Of a stretch of 64,000 bases of DNA, positions 49,052-62,896 are shown in pieces. This stretch comes from Rhizophagus clarus (Eukaryota > Glomeromycota > Glomeromycetes > Glomerales > Glomeraceae): assembly GCA_015698045.1 (NCBI GenBank), contig BLAL01000324.1, positions 518,501-582,500 on the forward strand, read 5' to 3'. Position 1 is the stretch's first letter. Each line of letters starts with the position of its first letter. The translations under genes and the position numbers were made by a program. The notes below the pieces were generated by a model, which saw only the letters and a list, made by a program, of their open reading frames with translations, was not told the DNA's origin and did not search any database.

Positions 49052-49270
49052 AATCCTTTTGAATAGTGGGCAATTCAAAAAGTTCAATTCCCTAATGTAG
49101 CTAAATTAGCTAGAAAATATTTATCTATTCCTGGTTCATCAGTACCCAGCGAAAGATTATTTTCTGACACAGGTAATCAAATTACTGCAAAACATACATG
49201 TTTAGATTCAAAACTGGTAGGTAAAATGATGTTTTTAAAGAGAAATTTAATGGCAATTCATATATTTTAG
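49052..49270 (+). pseudogene. hAT transposase C-terminal dimerisation region
   Basis: The frame reads NPFE*WAIQKVQFPNVAKLA then RKYLSIPGSSVPSERLFSD, TGNQITAKHTCLDSKLVGK, MMFLKRNL and a stop. SIPGSSVPSERLFSDTGN is the hallmark of the hAT family C-terminal dimerisation (hATC) domain. One in-frame TAG lies at 49064-49066, and the upstream part is absent or lies beyond the composite element, so this is a relic. Confidence 0.9.
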
Positions 49271-49719
49271 AGTATTTCACTTTATTAATAGAATTATAAA
49301 TTGAAATTTAATAAAAAGTCCTTAAATCTATTACAATTTGTCACTAAATACATAAAATAATTTTATTTGACAATTACAAAAAAAATATAGAGTAAAAATT
49401 AATATTAATTTTAAAAAATTTAAATATTATTTGTTCGTTAAAAAAAATCTTAAGTTTTAACCCAGTTTTAATAATAAACTGGGTTAAACTATTTCAAATA
49501 CAAACCACCCGATTTCAACCAAGTACCTGATTTCAAAAATTACACAGATATCTGGGTGACCATTTATGATACAGTTCCAATCTCTAAAAAATCTATATAA
49601 TAATATCTTTAAAAGTTATAATAATTTTATTATTTTTTAAAAATTTCACTATAAATATTTACTTTAAATAGAAAAAATATATTAAAAAATAAATTAAGAT
49701 TAAAAACATTTGTATATTA
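49271..49719. other. Intergenic; AT-rich
   Basis: No gene. GTTTTAACCCAGTTTTAATA and its inverted form AATAAACTGGGTTAAAC (49456-49489) can form a hairpin. Confidence 0.5.
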
Positions 49720-49855
49720 CTGTACCATTCTGAAATTAAACAACCCTTTTTTGTACTTAATTCTAGCTAAAGTGGTTATAATTTTAGTCAAAATCACAAT
49801 AATGTAGGCTAGGGTTGCTTATTTTCAGGGGTTGTTTAATTTCGGAATGGTACGG
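49720..49855. mobile_element. 136-bp MITE with TA target duplication
   Basis: Left CTGTACCATTCTGAAATTAA and right (reverse complement) CCGTACCATTCCGAAATTAA form terminal repeats of about 27 bp, ending in ACAACCC. TA on both sides. No ORF. Confidence 0.9.
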
Positions 49856-50044
49856 TAAATTTAAATTAAAAATATTTAAATATTATTAAAAATAATATAA
49901 AAAAATTAATACTAAAAATTAGTAACAGTTAATATATATATTAAATGTAATATTATATATATATTTTTAATAAAACTGCATATTTCTAACATTTTTATTA
50001 AAATGTATATATATATTAAATACTGTACTAATATTTATAAAATT

Positions 50045-50166
50045 GGTGGATGATTAGACTAGTCTTAAACTGAGAGTATTCATATATAGTTAAAAGTGAT
50101 TATTCTGTAATCCTTTCTTTACTTATTAATAAATAAATGTACAGTTTTAATACCAAAAAAAAAAAA
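50045..50166 (+). mobile_element. Retroelement 3' end with poly(A), copy B
   Basis: GGTGGATGATTAGACTAG starts the copy; AAAAGTGATTATTCTGTAAT follows and it ends ATACC plus A12. Same family as 35250-35371 and, inverted, 50685-50806. Confidence 0.8.
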
Positions 50167-50684
50167 CTTATATTTATAAAATAAATTCTATTTTTAACCA
50201 ATATTTGTTTATTAGATTATAATTTAAATTTTTTTTTTATTAATAAAATTATAAATTTTAGTAAATTTAATTAATTTTAAATATGATAATTTAATTTAAG
50301 CAAATTGTATTAATTTTTAAAGAAGTAAAAAGTATTTAAATTTAAGAAAATTTTAAAAGTATTTAAATTTAAAAAAATTTTTATAAATTTTATATATAAT
50401 ATTCAGAATCTTAAAAAATTCAGTAAAAAAAATTTTTTTACAATTTATTAAATAAAGATTTTGCAAATTAAAAAAAAAAAAAAAATAATAAATAAAAAAA
50501 AAAAGATATTAAATTTTAACTAAAAAGAAATTTATTAAATTTTATGGAAATTTGTTATACTTATCTTTTTTTTTATTCTATCCTATATGTGATACAGTTT
50601 TATTATTATTATTTTTATTAAATAATTTAATTGTACTATAAAAAAAGTGTATAAATTTTGTCTGTTAAAAAATTTATATAAATC

Positions 50685-50806
50685 TTTTTTTTTTTTTTGG
50701 TGTTGAAGCCGTACTATCATTTATTAAGTAAGATAGGATTACAAATATAATCATTTCCAACTTGCTATGAGTACTCCCAGTTCTAAAACTGGTCTAATCA
50801 TCCACC
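50685..50806 (-). mobile_element. Retroelement 3' end with poly(A), copy C
   Basis: On the minus strand it reads GGTGGATGATTAGACCAG, GAACTGGGAGTACTCATA, GAAATGATTATATTTGTAAT and ACACC plus A14. It faces copy B tail to tail, 518 bp apart. Confidence 0.8.
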
Positions 50807-51689
50807 GAAAATTTATATAAATCAATTATATTTATTATACAATTTTTACTTATATTTAATAAATATTAATATGTTTTTAGTATATATATGTTATATTTTT
50901 ATGTCTATTGATTCTAATACATATTAAAAAACTTAAATAATTTTTTATAATAGTTTATTATATCCAATTCACAAATATTTTAATTATTTTTATTATTATA
51001 GTTAAAAGATATATTATCAGAGGTTTTATATAAAAAATATTAATATATTAAATTAAAATGTGAATGAATAAGAAATTACAGTATATCCAATAACTTTAAA
51101 TTAGGTTCTATTATTTTATTATATGAATAATATAAGCTTTTAGAATTGTGAAAACTAAAATCACAAATCTTGTTATCAAATATTATTGAGATTATTCATT
51201 AAATATATTATTTGTTATTTTTTTTTATTTTTTATTTTTTTTTTTTTGTCATTATTTGTTATTGTATATTATTAAAAAATTCTTATTCATAGAATATTTT
51301 ATTAAAAATTTGAAATGAAAAATAATCAATAAAAAAGAAAAGAGAAAAAGTTGTTACTTTTAAAAACATAATTTACAATCATTACAGCAAATATACCATA
51401 TTGGTCAATAGAGAAAGTCCCTAAAATTTTATGAGTGAGATTGCCTTAAAATATAATTTTGCTACTTTAATAATTGCGTTTATTACATTAACGCTGGGAG
51501 TTGGACTTTGGGTTAGATATAACCTGGGACATTGGGTTAGACACAATTGTGCATAATAAAAAAGGGGTAAAAGTTGGGCTTTTTAAGGTGCTTTTAAGTC
51601 GGTCAAATCACATAATTTTTGGGGTATTGGTTATGAATAATCGGCGATATGCAAAGACTTTAATGTACATTGGAATTTTAGAAATAATT
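50807..51689. other. Intergenic; AT-rich
   Basis: No supported gene. A 66-codon ORF at 51501 has no recognisable domain. Confidence 0.5.
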
Positions 51690-52600
51690 TTTCTTCTATA
51701 ATTTTTTTTTGAATTAACCTTTTTATAAATGCAAAACTAACTCTTGTTCAATAATATTGAATCACGTACTTTAATGACGATGAGGGTCGCTGATTATCTC
51801 GTCGTTTCGGTAAAAATCAAAATCACATACTATACTACTACAATAGTAAATGGCGACTATTTGCAACCTATGTGTCGTAATATTATGTCACTTGCAACAC
51901 TCGTAATGTAAGCTTGATTTACGGTTTCGTTACAGTTGCAACCTAGGTCACAACCTAAGTTGCAATCCAGAATGTCATAATTATTACTTACGGCCAGCAA
52001 CATTAACAGTTAAATGATAATAACAAAGTAAAATATGAATACAACAAAATTCAAGACAAACTTAAGACAAACCTCTTCACAATATTTAACTTGATGAGGA
52101 GGATTTTAATAATGATAGGAAAATAATTTTTTAAATAGAGTAATTACTTTTTCTTAAATGCGTATTATAACTCACAAGAAGTTACAATAAACGTAGTTAA
52201 AATGCAAGATTAAATTAAAAATAATGTTGACAACTGTTAAAATTTTATGAGAAATAAGGTAATTTTTTTTCTATAATTTTTTCATTAACCTTTTTATAAA
52301 TGCAAAATTAATTATTAACAGATTGAATTATATACTTTAGCGACGATGACAGTCACAGAGTATCTCGTTGTGTCGGTAAAACCAAAATCGCATACTATTA
52401 TAGAAATGATAATAACAAAGATAATATTAATAAAGTATGAAGAATTCAATATAATCATTTTCATAATATTGACTAGATAATAATTTGGAAAAATGGATTG
52501 AAGGATGGGAAAACATTTAATAAAGTAATAGCTGTTGCTTTAAATTCTTTATTTTTAAGTAAGATAATTTTCTCTATCATTTTTTTTTTTTTTTTTTTTG
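51690..52600. repeat. Diverged direct duplication, about 560 bp unit
   Basis: TTAACCTTTTTATAAATGCA, then GTACTTTAATGACGATGA, ATCTCGTCGTTTCGGTAAA and CACATACTAT at 51714-51830 is repeated at 52286-52400 (TTAACCTTTTTATAAATGCA, ACTTTAGCGACGATGA, ATCTCGTTGTGTCGGTAAA). A third, weaker start lies near 52590-52670. GATAATAACAAAG also recurs (52016 and 52408). Confidence 0.75.
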
Positions 52601-55600
52601 CGTTAAATCCTTTATGAATGCGAACTAATATATTCATTATAATAACTTTTCTTTCAGATTAAATCATGTGCTTTAGTTAATTTGTTACAACAACCTAATA
52701 TTTTTTTTATCTAATGAGTGAAAAGAGTAAATATTTGGATTAGATGATGTCAATAAGAAAACATTAATAGCTAAAAAACACAAGCGAGGATACGCTAGTT
52801 GCAGTCCCTATATCAAATCCCACAACAAATAAAGTAGAACTCACAAGATTAGGAGAGGAATCGAAGCAAAAAAAAAAAAAATATCATCATCCGTAATGGC
52901 GTTTTACAAGAATCTTCTTCATTATCCCAGAATTCCATCGAAATTAAATAATATCTAAAGATATAATACTTTGCACGTTTATGTTAATCTGATGATCAAT
53001 TCAATTAAATTCAATATAGCCATCTTATAAAAAGATGTATGGTGCCCATGCGAGCGAAAAACGTGTACAAATCATATACTCATCTTGAGAAAAAATGTAT
53101 TAGTTTAATATTCAACATGCAGGGATGGTACCTCCGGAAAATCTATAACTTATAAGGAATTTGACGGGTCATTACTTCAATCAAAGTGTAAAGAGGAGGA
53201 TTCATAATATGATTTCGATAGCGAAAAGCCGTAGTGTGCTTCACTCGACATTATTACTTGGATTTTAACCGATCAAATGAGATACTTTATGGTATAAGAT
53301 TGCTTTTTTTTTTGTAAGAACTATCGTTAAGTAATAATATTATTAGCATTATAATTTTTGTATAGAATTTTTTCGAATTTAGATATTCATTTGTCAAAAT
53401 AACTCTAGGGAAAAACGTTGATTTATAAGCAAAGTGGCTTGTTAACTTCTAGTTGACTTCCTAAGTGAAATTTTTTCGTGAACCAAAGTCAGCATAATAA
53501 CTACATTATGAATTTATTCGGAGACGTTTGTCTAAGGTTAGGGTTAGCAATGATGAGGTTTTTAATTGAAGCTCTAGTGAACACAACTATACTTATAACG
53601 GCGAAATCTTTCGAGAACGATAAGAAGCATCAAATTAATATTAAACGATACTTATATTGAGGAAAAAAAGTTCAATTCTTACTTAATGAATGAAACCAAA
53701 CTTTGTAACAAACATGTATTACAAAAATTGTGTTTCCTCTTTATTAACGAACTTCTGATTTATTAGATGTACATTTTAGTATATGAAATTGAAAATTCAT
53801 CAGAAACAAAAGAAAATAAAGCAATTGATGTAACCAATAGTTAATTAATTGGTTAGACGGTTTCAGATGTCAAACAAATATTTATCATATTCTCATTATT
53901 AAAGAAAAGATTATTAATTGAGATGTGGAACAGTTTAATATAAAAAGAAAACCAGATTATTAATTGTTTTGTTTGGGGTTACAAAACTATTCAAACCCAA
54001 TTTTTTAAATGTAATAAACGCTTAATCAAGTTAGTTTCAAAATTAATTAAGGAATTTTGTTTCTTTTGTATATTAAATAATTGGAGGATGCATTTAGATC
54101 ACGTGAAAGAATGGACAGAATAGGAAATGAATTAAAGTTAATTGTTTGAGTAAAAGAAAAAGAATAATACGTAAACATGCAAAAAATAAAGAAAGAAAAG
54201 AAAAAAAAAGGAAATAAAAAATAATTAATACATATATTTTTTTTAAATTGTTGCCTTTTTTTTTTTAACAATGATATTAACAATGATATAATTAACAATG
54301 ATATAACAAAAAAAAAAAAAAAACCTTCAAACATAATATAATATAAAGAATTTAATTATCAAACCATTTCGGATAATCTGACCGCGCCCACGTTTTTACG
54401 TTAATTCTATTGTCTCTTTTTATTTAACCAATAAAAGATGGACTACGTAATTTTATGATAGACTTACATTGACTTAAAAATAACTATATAACCTTACGGG
54501 CTTTAAAAATTCCGGGATTTTTTTTTTTTCATCACCAATCATCGTCCTAGATTATCCCGAAAATCCTGTTGAGTTTCATGTTAATTAAAGCGTTAAACTT
54601 TTTTTTCGCCAACGTTACACGGTCTCAGCATGACGGATGGCGCAGCTTCGACTTTACATATAATTTGATCACATGATGTAAAATGGGGGATTTACCTTTT
54701 CGATCGAGAATTTCTTGATAATTTTTTACTAAAATTATAATATCTAGAATATTCTTAGTTACAGTATTACATGTCACAAAAGAAGAAAAAAAAACAGGTT
54801 ACTTATATGATGCGAGTTGGGTAACAACATTATGTTCCATAAACGAAAGAAAAGATGCCAAGACATACAGGTATGATTCTTAGTGGAGGATAAAAAATCA
54901 ATGACATTTACTACATACATTTGACAGAAGAACAAAGAAAAATGAAAATCCTTTCATTCCAGAAAGTTGATTAGTAATATTAGTCATACTTAACCGGAGA
55001 TTTAACAAAATAACATCCGACATAGTAAAGATCATATTTACAAAATTGATTTATTAAACTTGAACGATAAAAAGGAAGATTCTAAAAAAAAAAAAAAAAA
55101 ATGCATAGATAATACCAAAATCGAGAAAGAGTACATTGACGAATTTCCAATAAAATAAGATGATAAACAGGGAATGGAAAATTTTGTGTATCGTATGATA
55201 TAGTCAGGCGACGCAAAGGCAAATGATCATGACTTGTAAACTTACAGGTTTATTTATTTAATTCATTTAAAAAATAAAAATAACTTGTGATTAACAGTAA
55301 TATTTATCACCCGGAGAAAAAAGATTTTGTTCCGACATAATGCAACGGACGGGCTTCATGCATATCATTCAGTTTCTAAAAAATTCGAAAAGGGAAGGAT
55401 CAACCTTTAAAAGTGATTCCTGAAAAAGAAAATGATTGCTTCAAAGAAATTTATAATTAAAGATTATCAAATTCACATGATAAAGTCACGTTACTATATT
55501 CACATTTGTAAGGAAAGAAATTAATTTTATTGGTATAAAATTAAAATTTTTAATATACAGAGCATTGTATTAAATTTTGAAACATTTCAATTTAAGAAGC

Positions 55601-56398
55601 GGAGGTTCCTACAGAAAAAAAAAAAAAAAAAAGACAACTAAATTACTTTATTTGGGTAATAAACCAAAGAGGAAAAATAACTTAATTGGGTTTGCTAAAA
55701 GTGAATATTTATTAGTTATAGTAAATTAGTTTCAAAAAAAATTACTTTAAATTACTTTATGCTTTGTAAGTGGCAGGAAAAGGTAGAAGAGTTGCCGTAA
55801 TTTTACGGATTACAGTATTTGTTGGTGTCCATCCAAGCACAAAATCTCCACATGGCAGAATTAAGCTTATCTTAATAAAAATTAATTTAGGTTCATTGTC
55901 TTTATATTGATTTTTTTATTAATTTTTATATATTTAGTTAATTTAAATGTGGAATTTACTAGAACTTATACTTGAATTGCTACGTCAAAAAGTATGCATC
56001 TTTTGAAACCGAACTTCCTTGCAGATTTAACATATGACCAATATTATTATTTTTCTCACATAAGTAAAAAAGAATGATAAGAGAAAAAAAAACTTGTATC
56101 TTATTGTCTCGTAATACAATAGAAATCTAGTTTTTTTTTCTTCTCCATCTTTTTTTTTTTTTTTTTTTCTTTTGGATTTTATTTAAAAGAAAAATTTTTA
56201 TTGAAATAATAAAAAATAATAAATATCTGACATTTGATATTTTAAATCATCTCGCGTGCTTTTTAACATTTCCTTTTCTTCTTTTCTATATAAATATTTA
56301 TTAGATGCATTTAAATCCTTCCAAAGAAAGTGAAAATCTAATTATATACAGTTACAATACAATCTTACATATAAATATATAAATATATAAATATATAA

Positions 56399-56437
<39 letters not shown>

Positions 56438-57097
56438 TGAATAAATAACTACGTATAAAAAAAGAATAAAATAAAAAAAAAAAAAATTTTTTTTTTTTTT
56501 TTCATCATTTAAAAAAGAGATTCAATCATGTTAAAAATATTAATAATAAATAATATCCTTTACGGTTATGATTTGCCCTTTTTTAAATTTAAAGTTTTTA
56601 TTTTATTACTTAAAAAAGTAGAAGATTATAATTCATTTTAAATCTTTTAGAGAGGAGAGAAAAACTTTAAATTTATCAATTACGCTTAATTTATCCAACG
56701 GTTCTATCCAAATAAATGCACATTTACCTGTTATGTTCCTGTTATTGACTTATTAGTAAGAGTGGAATTTTACTTTAATATTTACTTTTTAAAATAACGG
56801 AGATTGAAATATTTTTTCATTATTAGTTTTTAATTTACCATATTTTGATTTATTGAAATCTCTTTCGAGGTCATGATTTACATCCTACATTATTATTACC
56901 TTATTCCGCTTGTTCTTGTAAAGTTTAAAGTAATCTTATTGTAAAAAAAGTAAAAAGGAACAAAATAAATAGTATGAATTGATTAAATATGGATAAATCA
57001 ACAAAGAATATATTTTATATATTTTAAAATGATTAAATGATTATGAATATCCCCCACTCTTTATTTTATTACATGAAACAATAAAAAAAAAAAAAAA

Positions 57098-57129
<32 letters not shown>

Positions 57130-57449
57130 TTGTCATACTTGCATGATACGTCATATATATTTTAAATTCATGTATCACCACACAAAGGTAACATGATATT
57201 TTTTTTATTTCCCGCCATATCTTCTCTTTCAAAAAATATAAATATCAAGCATCTGAAAATCCATTTAAAAAATTTTTTTTTTCTTCTTTCCTCATTATCT
57301 CGAATCCTTATCTTTCGAGATAAATTCTAAAAAAAAAAAAAAATTCAATTTTTTTTTTTTTTGTAAAATTGTAAATATTTTATTTTATTTTATTTTTGTT
57401 TATATTTTATTAAATACATCTTTTTTTTTAAGGAAGAAAAAAAAAAAAA
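52601..57449. other. Intergenic, about 4.8 kb, no supported gene
   Basis: AT-rich with many homopolymer tracts (55085, 55618, 56150, 56403-56433). ORFs at 53478 and 54047 (minus) are low-complexity or without recognisable domains. The last 150 bp are the promoter side of the BTB gene. Confidence 0.5.
57083..57124. repeat. A16T26 inverted homopolymer
   Basis: Sixteen A are directly followed by 26 T, a perfect zero-loop inverted repeat about 330 bp upstream of the BTB gene start. Confidence 0.9.
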
Positions 57450-58816
57450 ATGGCCGTTCCGCTTAAAATAAAAAAGTTCTTTGGAAAGTGTAAAAAACCA
57501 TTTACTTGTATATCAAAAATTACGAAAATCTCCAGAAAGAACAAGGAAACCATTTCACCTTCCCCAATTATCACTAACACGACCAATGTTAATATTCCTA
57601 TTAAAGAAGAAATAATCAATAAGGAAATTAAAGCAAATGTCACACTTCCAGAAACTAAATTCATTTCAGAAAAACAATTTTATCAATTTGATGCAAAACA
57701 ACAACAACCCATACAACCACAACCACAACCACGACAACAACCACAACAACCACATCCACAACCACAACCGCATCCTCATCCTACTATCAAAAATAATTAT
57801 AAAAGATATAGCATAAATAATATCTTCAATAAACCAAAATTCTCTCCTGTTGCCCCAAGGTAAATAAATATATTTTTATTATTATATTTCATTACTTTCT
57901 TTTGTAATTAAAATATTTTTATATATATAGTTTCGTTCATCCGGTTGCTATAAAATTAAATGTGGGAGGAATTACTTATATGACAACACAACAAACATTA
58001 TGTACATATCCTTCTTATTTATCCGAATTATTTTTCATATTTCGATCCCCTAATTTACCCCCTTCTTCAACTCATCCTCAATACCCCTGGCCAGAAGAAT
58101 TATTCATCGACAGAGATGGTGAATTATTCAATTATATTTTAGCATTTTTAAGGACTGGCACTTTACCAAACACTCTCCCATTAAGCATTTTACAAAAATT
58201 AGATTATGAAGCTGGTTTTTATGGTATAAAACCCTTACAAACCTTAATTTCTCACCGCGTACAAATTCACATTTCCTCCCCTAAGTATAAAGTAATTCCT
58301 ATTGAAAGATTAAGCAATGATGAAAATGATTTTGATGATGGTGAAGAGAATCTTGAAATTTCTGTTACTTCTAATGGTGTTGGTATAAGAAGATCGGATT
58401 CGTCTTCTTACTCTATTTCTACTTTACCTCAAAGAAATCGTATTAATTCCGATAATATTTCTTTATATTCTAATTCTTCCGGTGATTCATCCGAAGTAGT
58501 TCCTATTATTTATAATCCTTGTAATACAACATCTACCTCAGCCTCTCGTACTCCTACAGCTAGTTTTACTCCAATTACTCGTACCCCAAAATCTTCTACT
58601 TCTACTCAAAATAATTTTTATGCTTCTTCCGCTGTCAATCAAAATTGTTCTTATAAACCTGAATATGAGATCATTTCTATTACAAAAATTCCTATCATAT
58701 TAAAAGATAATAATTACACTTTTGATAATTTTGATAAAATGAATTATTTATATGATGAAGAATTTCATACCAAGGAGTTTGCTACTTTTGTAGTATTACA
58801 ACGTAAAGATGAATGA
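57450..58816 (+). CDS. BTB/POZ (K+-channel tetramerisation-type) domain protein, 431 aa
   Basis: Exons 57450-57859 and 57931-58816 (1296 nt, open), with a 71-nt intron GTAAAT to ATATATATAG. The N-terminal about 136 residues are basic and then Q/P/H-rich (residues about 85-115, QQQPIQPQPQPRQQPQQPHP). The BTB/T1-like domain starts at VAIKLNVGGITYMTT (about 142-156) and has WPEELFIDRDGELFNYIL, FLRTGTLPN and LDYEAGFYGIKPLQ (to about 243), the hallmark pattern of KCTD-type proteins. No membrane segment follows, so it is not a channel; such proteins oligomerise and often act as Cullin-3 adaptors. The C-terminal half is S/T/N-rich and ends NYLYDEEFHTKEFATFVVLQ. The start codon follows an A-rich leader. 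Confidence 0.88.
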
Positions 58817-59540
58817 AATCTTTGGGTAATAATAATATTTTTGATTAGTAATGTCATTATGTTATAGACCTTTTTCTTTTTTTATTCATATACATAGAAA
58901 TGGACATTTAGTTGTACATATATACACAAAAAAAAAAAAGATATTTTTTTTTTTTTCTTTTTTCTTTTTATTTTCTTTTTATTTTCTTTATTTGTATTAT
59001 CACTTTGTTACTTCACTGGGACATTATTTCATTGGACAATATTTTATATTTGCATATTTATATATTACACAAATTTTTTTTATATTTGAACATTTCGTAT
59101 TACATATTTGAACATTTTTGTATTACACATATTATACGATATTCATGAACATTTTTTCTTTTTTCTTTTTCTTTTTTTTATATAGAGGGTTATCTTTCCT
59201 GGATAGAATTCCTTTCCACTTTTCTCCTTTTTCTCTTTAACCATTTTTTACATCAGATTCCACTTTTTTTTTTACATAGAATACTTTTACTTGTACGAAA
59301 TAGAAAAAAAATTATTTTTAATAATAATAATAATAACAAATCATCGTATTTTGTATTTTTAATGTAATTTTAATTTTGTTAATTATCGCGAATAATTTTT
59401 TTTTTTTTATAGTTTATTAATCAAGAAAAAAAATTCGCGAAAAAAATTTTATTAATGTTATTTTTTTTTTTTTTCCTATTGTGTTCCTTTCTTACAAAAT
59501 ATTTTATTTTAATAATATATTATATATTATATATATACAT

Positions 59541-59577
<37 letters not shown>

Positions 59578-62384
59578 AATTAATAAAATAATTTAATTTA
59601 TTTAATATTATTATTTAATGAAATCGGGAGGTTAACTCGTATTACCATCATATTATTTACGTGTTTCATCATATCTACATATCTAATTTACGTATTTTCT
59701 CAAGTTTCATATGCAACGTTAAAAAGAGACAAGATCTTTTTAAGTTATAATTGTTACAATCAAAAAAAGATCACGCGAAAGTGAGAATATCAAATCATCC
59801 AAAAACTAAAGACAAAGACAAAACCAGATCTCCCCTTAATATAGATGTTGATGTAACATACACAATTTTTTGCCAACAAGACTCCTGACCATATCTTCTT
59901 TCGCCAATCTCACCATAAAATCTTGTTCACCGCATAAATTGTCACATATTACTTAATAATCTTTATTAATTATTAATATGTATAGAGGTGAGGAATAATT
60001 GCTTTTTTTTGAAAACAATTATTTTTTTTTGTGTAGATCAAAAATTCCGATAATTCCGTAAATATTTTTTTTTTTTTTTTTTTTTTTTTTTCACACATAA
60101 AATGGAGGAGTTTTAGAAAAAAAAATGTACACCCCGGTAATGTATAGATTCTTTTTCCCTTCTTTTATTTTTTTTCAAAAAAACTTATTTTTTTTTCGTT
60201 TTGTTTGAAATTAGTTGTAGTTTTTTTAAACTCCTCTATTTCTATAACAAAAAAAAAAAAAAGAATGTTATTTTGAAAAAAAACCAAAACATGACATTCC
60301 TTTACAACCCTTACGACCTCCCCCTTATTTTTCGAAACTCCTCAATAACAAGGAAAACCCGTTTGTCTGAAAGAAGGATAAAAAATTTTTTGATAATATT
60401 GGATATTGGAAAAACATTTTTGAAAATATAAACATTTAAGTTACCTTGCGGTAACTATATGAGATTTCTAAAAGAATTTTTTTAGAAAATCATTTTTTTG
60501 GAAACGTGGCAAAAATCTTGCTTAAGATGGACTTGCGGCAGAGTCGGCATAACGAAAATAATTCGCATCTTACTTTTCTTACGAGAAAAAATACTCGTGA
60601 TACCGCCTCGTTTCCTACTACCAGGCATCCCCTCGATATTTTTTTTTTTAAAAAAAATTTTCTTCCCCCTAATCTCACTCACTCTCACAATTAAAAAGAT
60701 CGACAGGTATGTTTTTTACCCAAATTAATAATAGTGTTTTATCTATCCGTAAATTGATATTCATTTTAATTAAATTTTTAAATTAAATAGGAAAGTCGAC
60801 TTTTTAAAATAAATAGAAAAGTTAATTTTTAAGATTGAATGATGAATACTAATTTTGTTACTGTAATTCAAAGAAAATTTTTTTCTTCCCAATTGTACTT
60901 GAGATACTTGTACTTTTTTCTTATATTTTATATATTTTTTTTTTCAAATAAAATATATTTGATTACCAAGTCATTTTGAAATGACTCTTAGATTGACCCA
61001 TCACATTTCTTTAAATTTTATTGTGTAAATCCAGTCGTTTGATAAAAGAAACAAATTGACCACAAAAAAATGACATGCTAAAATACGAAACGATATGGAT
61101 AGTTCTAGTAAGTACAAGAAAAGAATTTTCTTGGGTCAAGGTGCAAACTTACTATATGTAGGGAGCCCTTGGCCCTTGGTTTAGTTAAAATAGTATTATT
61201 TTAACTCATGATTGATGGGTGGAATAATAGCTTTTGACAGAGCGCTTTTGATAATCCGAGGTTAAGACTTCGGTAGGTTATCCACTTAACTGGATCACTT
61301 GCTGTAACAATTAGTTTTACTTGCTATAGTAATGTAACTTGCTATATTATGACTGATCTGTCAGTAAACCATTATTAAAAGGATTTGGCGACAAAAAGAT
61401 TTGGGGTAAAGTTGTTCTCAAAAAATAATTTCATCATTTTTTCTTGCTAAATACGGGCAAGGTGGGGTCGGAATTGGGGTCGGAATTGGGATCCCATCAA
61501 TCTCGACCCCCCAATTCAAGCTTCGTCTCTCTAAAGATTCGCTCAAGATTTTGGGTATGTTCGCCCTGGTGAACAATTTAAAAGAAAAAAGGCGAAATAG
61601 AGGTAGAGTTAGTATTAGAATTTGGTATTTAGAACAAGTCCGTCTAAAGGAGTACCTAATAGTTTACTGACGGATCTATAATTTTTACATATAATTTAAA
61701 CTAACTATTTCTTTAAAAAATTATTTTTGAAAATTAATTTTTTCTATTTATATTATTAAATTTTTGATAATATTACAATATATAATAAATATTACATTAT
61801 TTTATTATAACTGATAAAGTAAAAAAGTGTATTTAACTTTAATAAGTCGAAGGATAATTTGTGACTTTAAATTATCGATTTAAATATTGCAAAATTTTGA
61901 AATTTTTTTTTGCAACGTGCAAAATTGTGGAGCACTCTGTTGAAAGTTTTAGTGTTTGGCGTCGACAGATCTTAGCAACACTACAGCTGATTGTGATTTA
62001 TAAAATGCATTTCTGATTTAATGATTTTCATCTGTAATAAGTTGATCGACGATAACTCGGGTCAAATTCATAAGTTCTGAACCAGAGTTACGATAATGGT
62101 ACACCGTACACGTGACAAATCCACAACATTTTCGTATAATTTGATGGGCTTTGGTGATTTGGTCTGACTGACTGAGTTATTGTTAAGTAAATATATCGAG
62201 AAATCAAAATCCATCCAAAATATTCAAAGTAAAAGTATAAATGTGAAAATAAAAAGAGATTTTTTTTTTTATTATTAATGAATAAAAGAAACTAATCCAA
62301 AAACGTATTATTTTTGGGCGCAAACTATATTATTTTAGGTATTTCATTATAAAAAAGTTAAATATTGTCGGAATTAGAATTATT

Positions 62385-62417
<33 letters not shown>

Positions 62418-62896
62418 ATCGAAGAATCTCCAATCTTTCATTGATCATCTTTTAAGTAATAATATTATTTCAAATGAAAACAAAAAAAAAAAAAAAAAAA
62501 GGCTTTGAAACAATTAGGAATTCCTGAGAAAAAAAATTTATAAACTACAAAAAAAAAAAAAAGAGATCTTCATCAGTCCATCACTTTAAAGACAAAGGGT
62601 AATATTTTTTTATATTGTAGGTATTGTTCATTATGGGAATATTTAAAAAAGAAAACCCTATTTTTTTGTAAAAATGTTATTTTTTGCATAAAAAACATCT
62701 GAAAATTATAGATTATAGAATCCTGTTTGGAATTGTTCAATGATCTGTAAATGCACGTGAAATATTATGGCACTACGTTCAATACACTTAAACAAATATA
62801 GTATATTTATTATGAATTTCAACCTGAATATTAACAGGAAATTATCAGAACTGTGAATATATATTACTAGATTAAAAATCTGAAACGCCCGATTCT
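58817..62896. other. Intergenic, about 4 kb
   Basis: BTB gene 3' flank, then AT-rich sequence with many T tracts. 60290-60710 is a less AT-rich island with an inverted repeat GTTACC/GGTAAC (about 60440), a pyrimidine-rich run and CGACAG/GTATGT at 60701-60710, which resembles the 5' UTR and first splice donor of an unseen gene. 61464-61490 repeats GGGGTCGGAATTGGG. ACTTGCTRTA words recur three times at 61295-61350. Confidence 0.45.

Noticed and set aside
61140..61320. Possible tRNA-like fold
   Set aside because: No B-box GGTTCRANNCC and no consistent cloverleaf; no tRNA or rRNA gene was recognised anywhere in the window.
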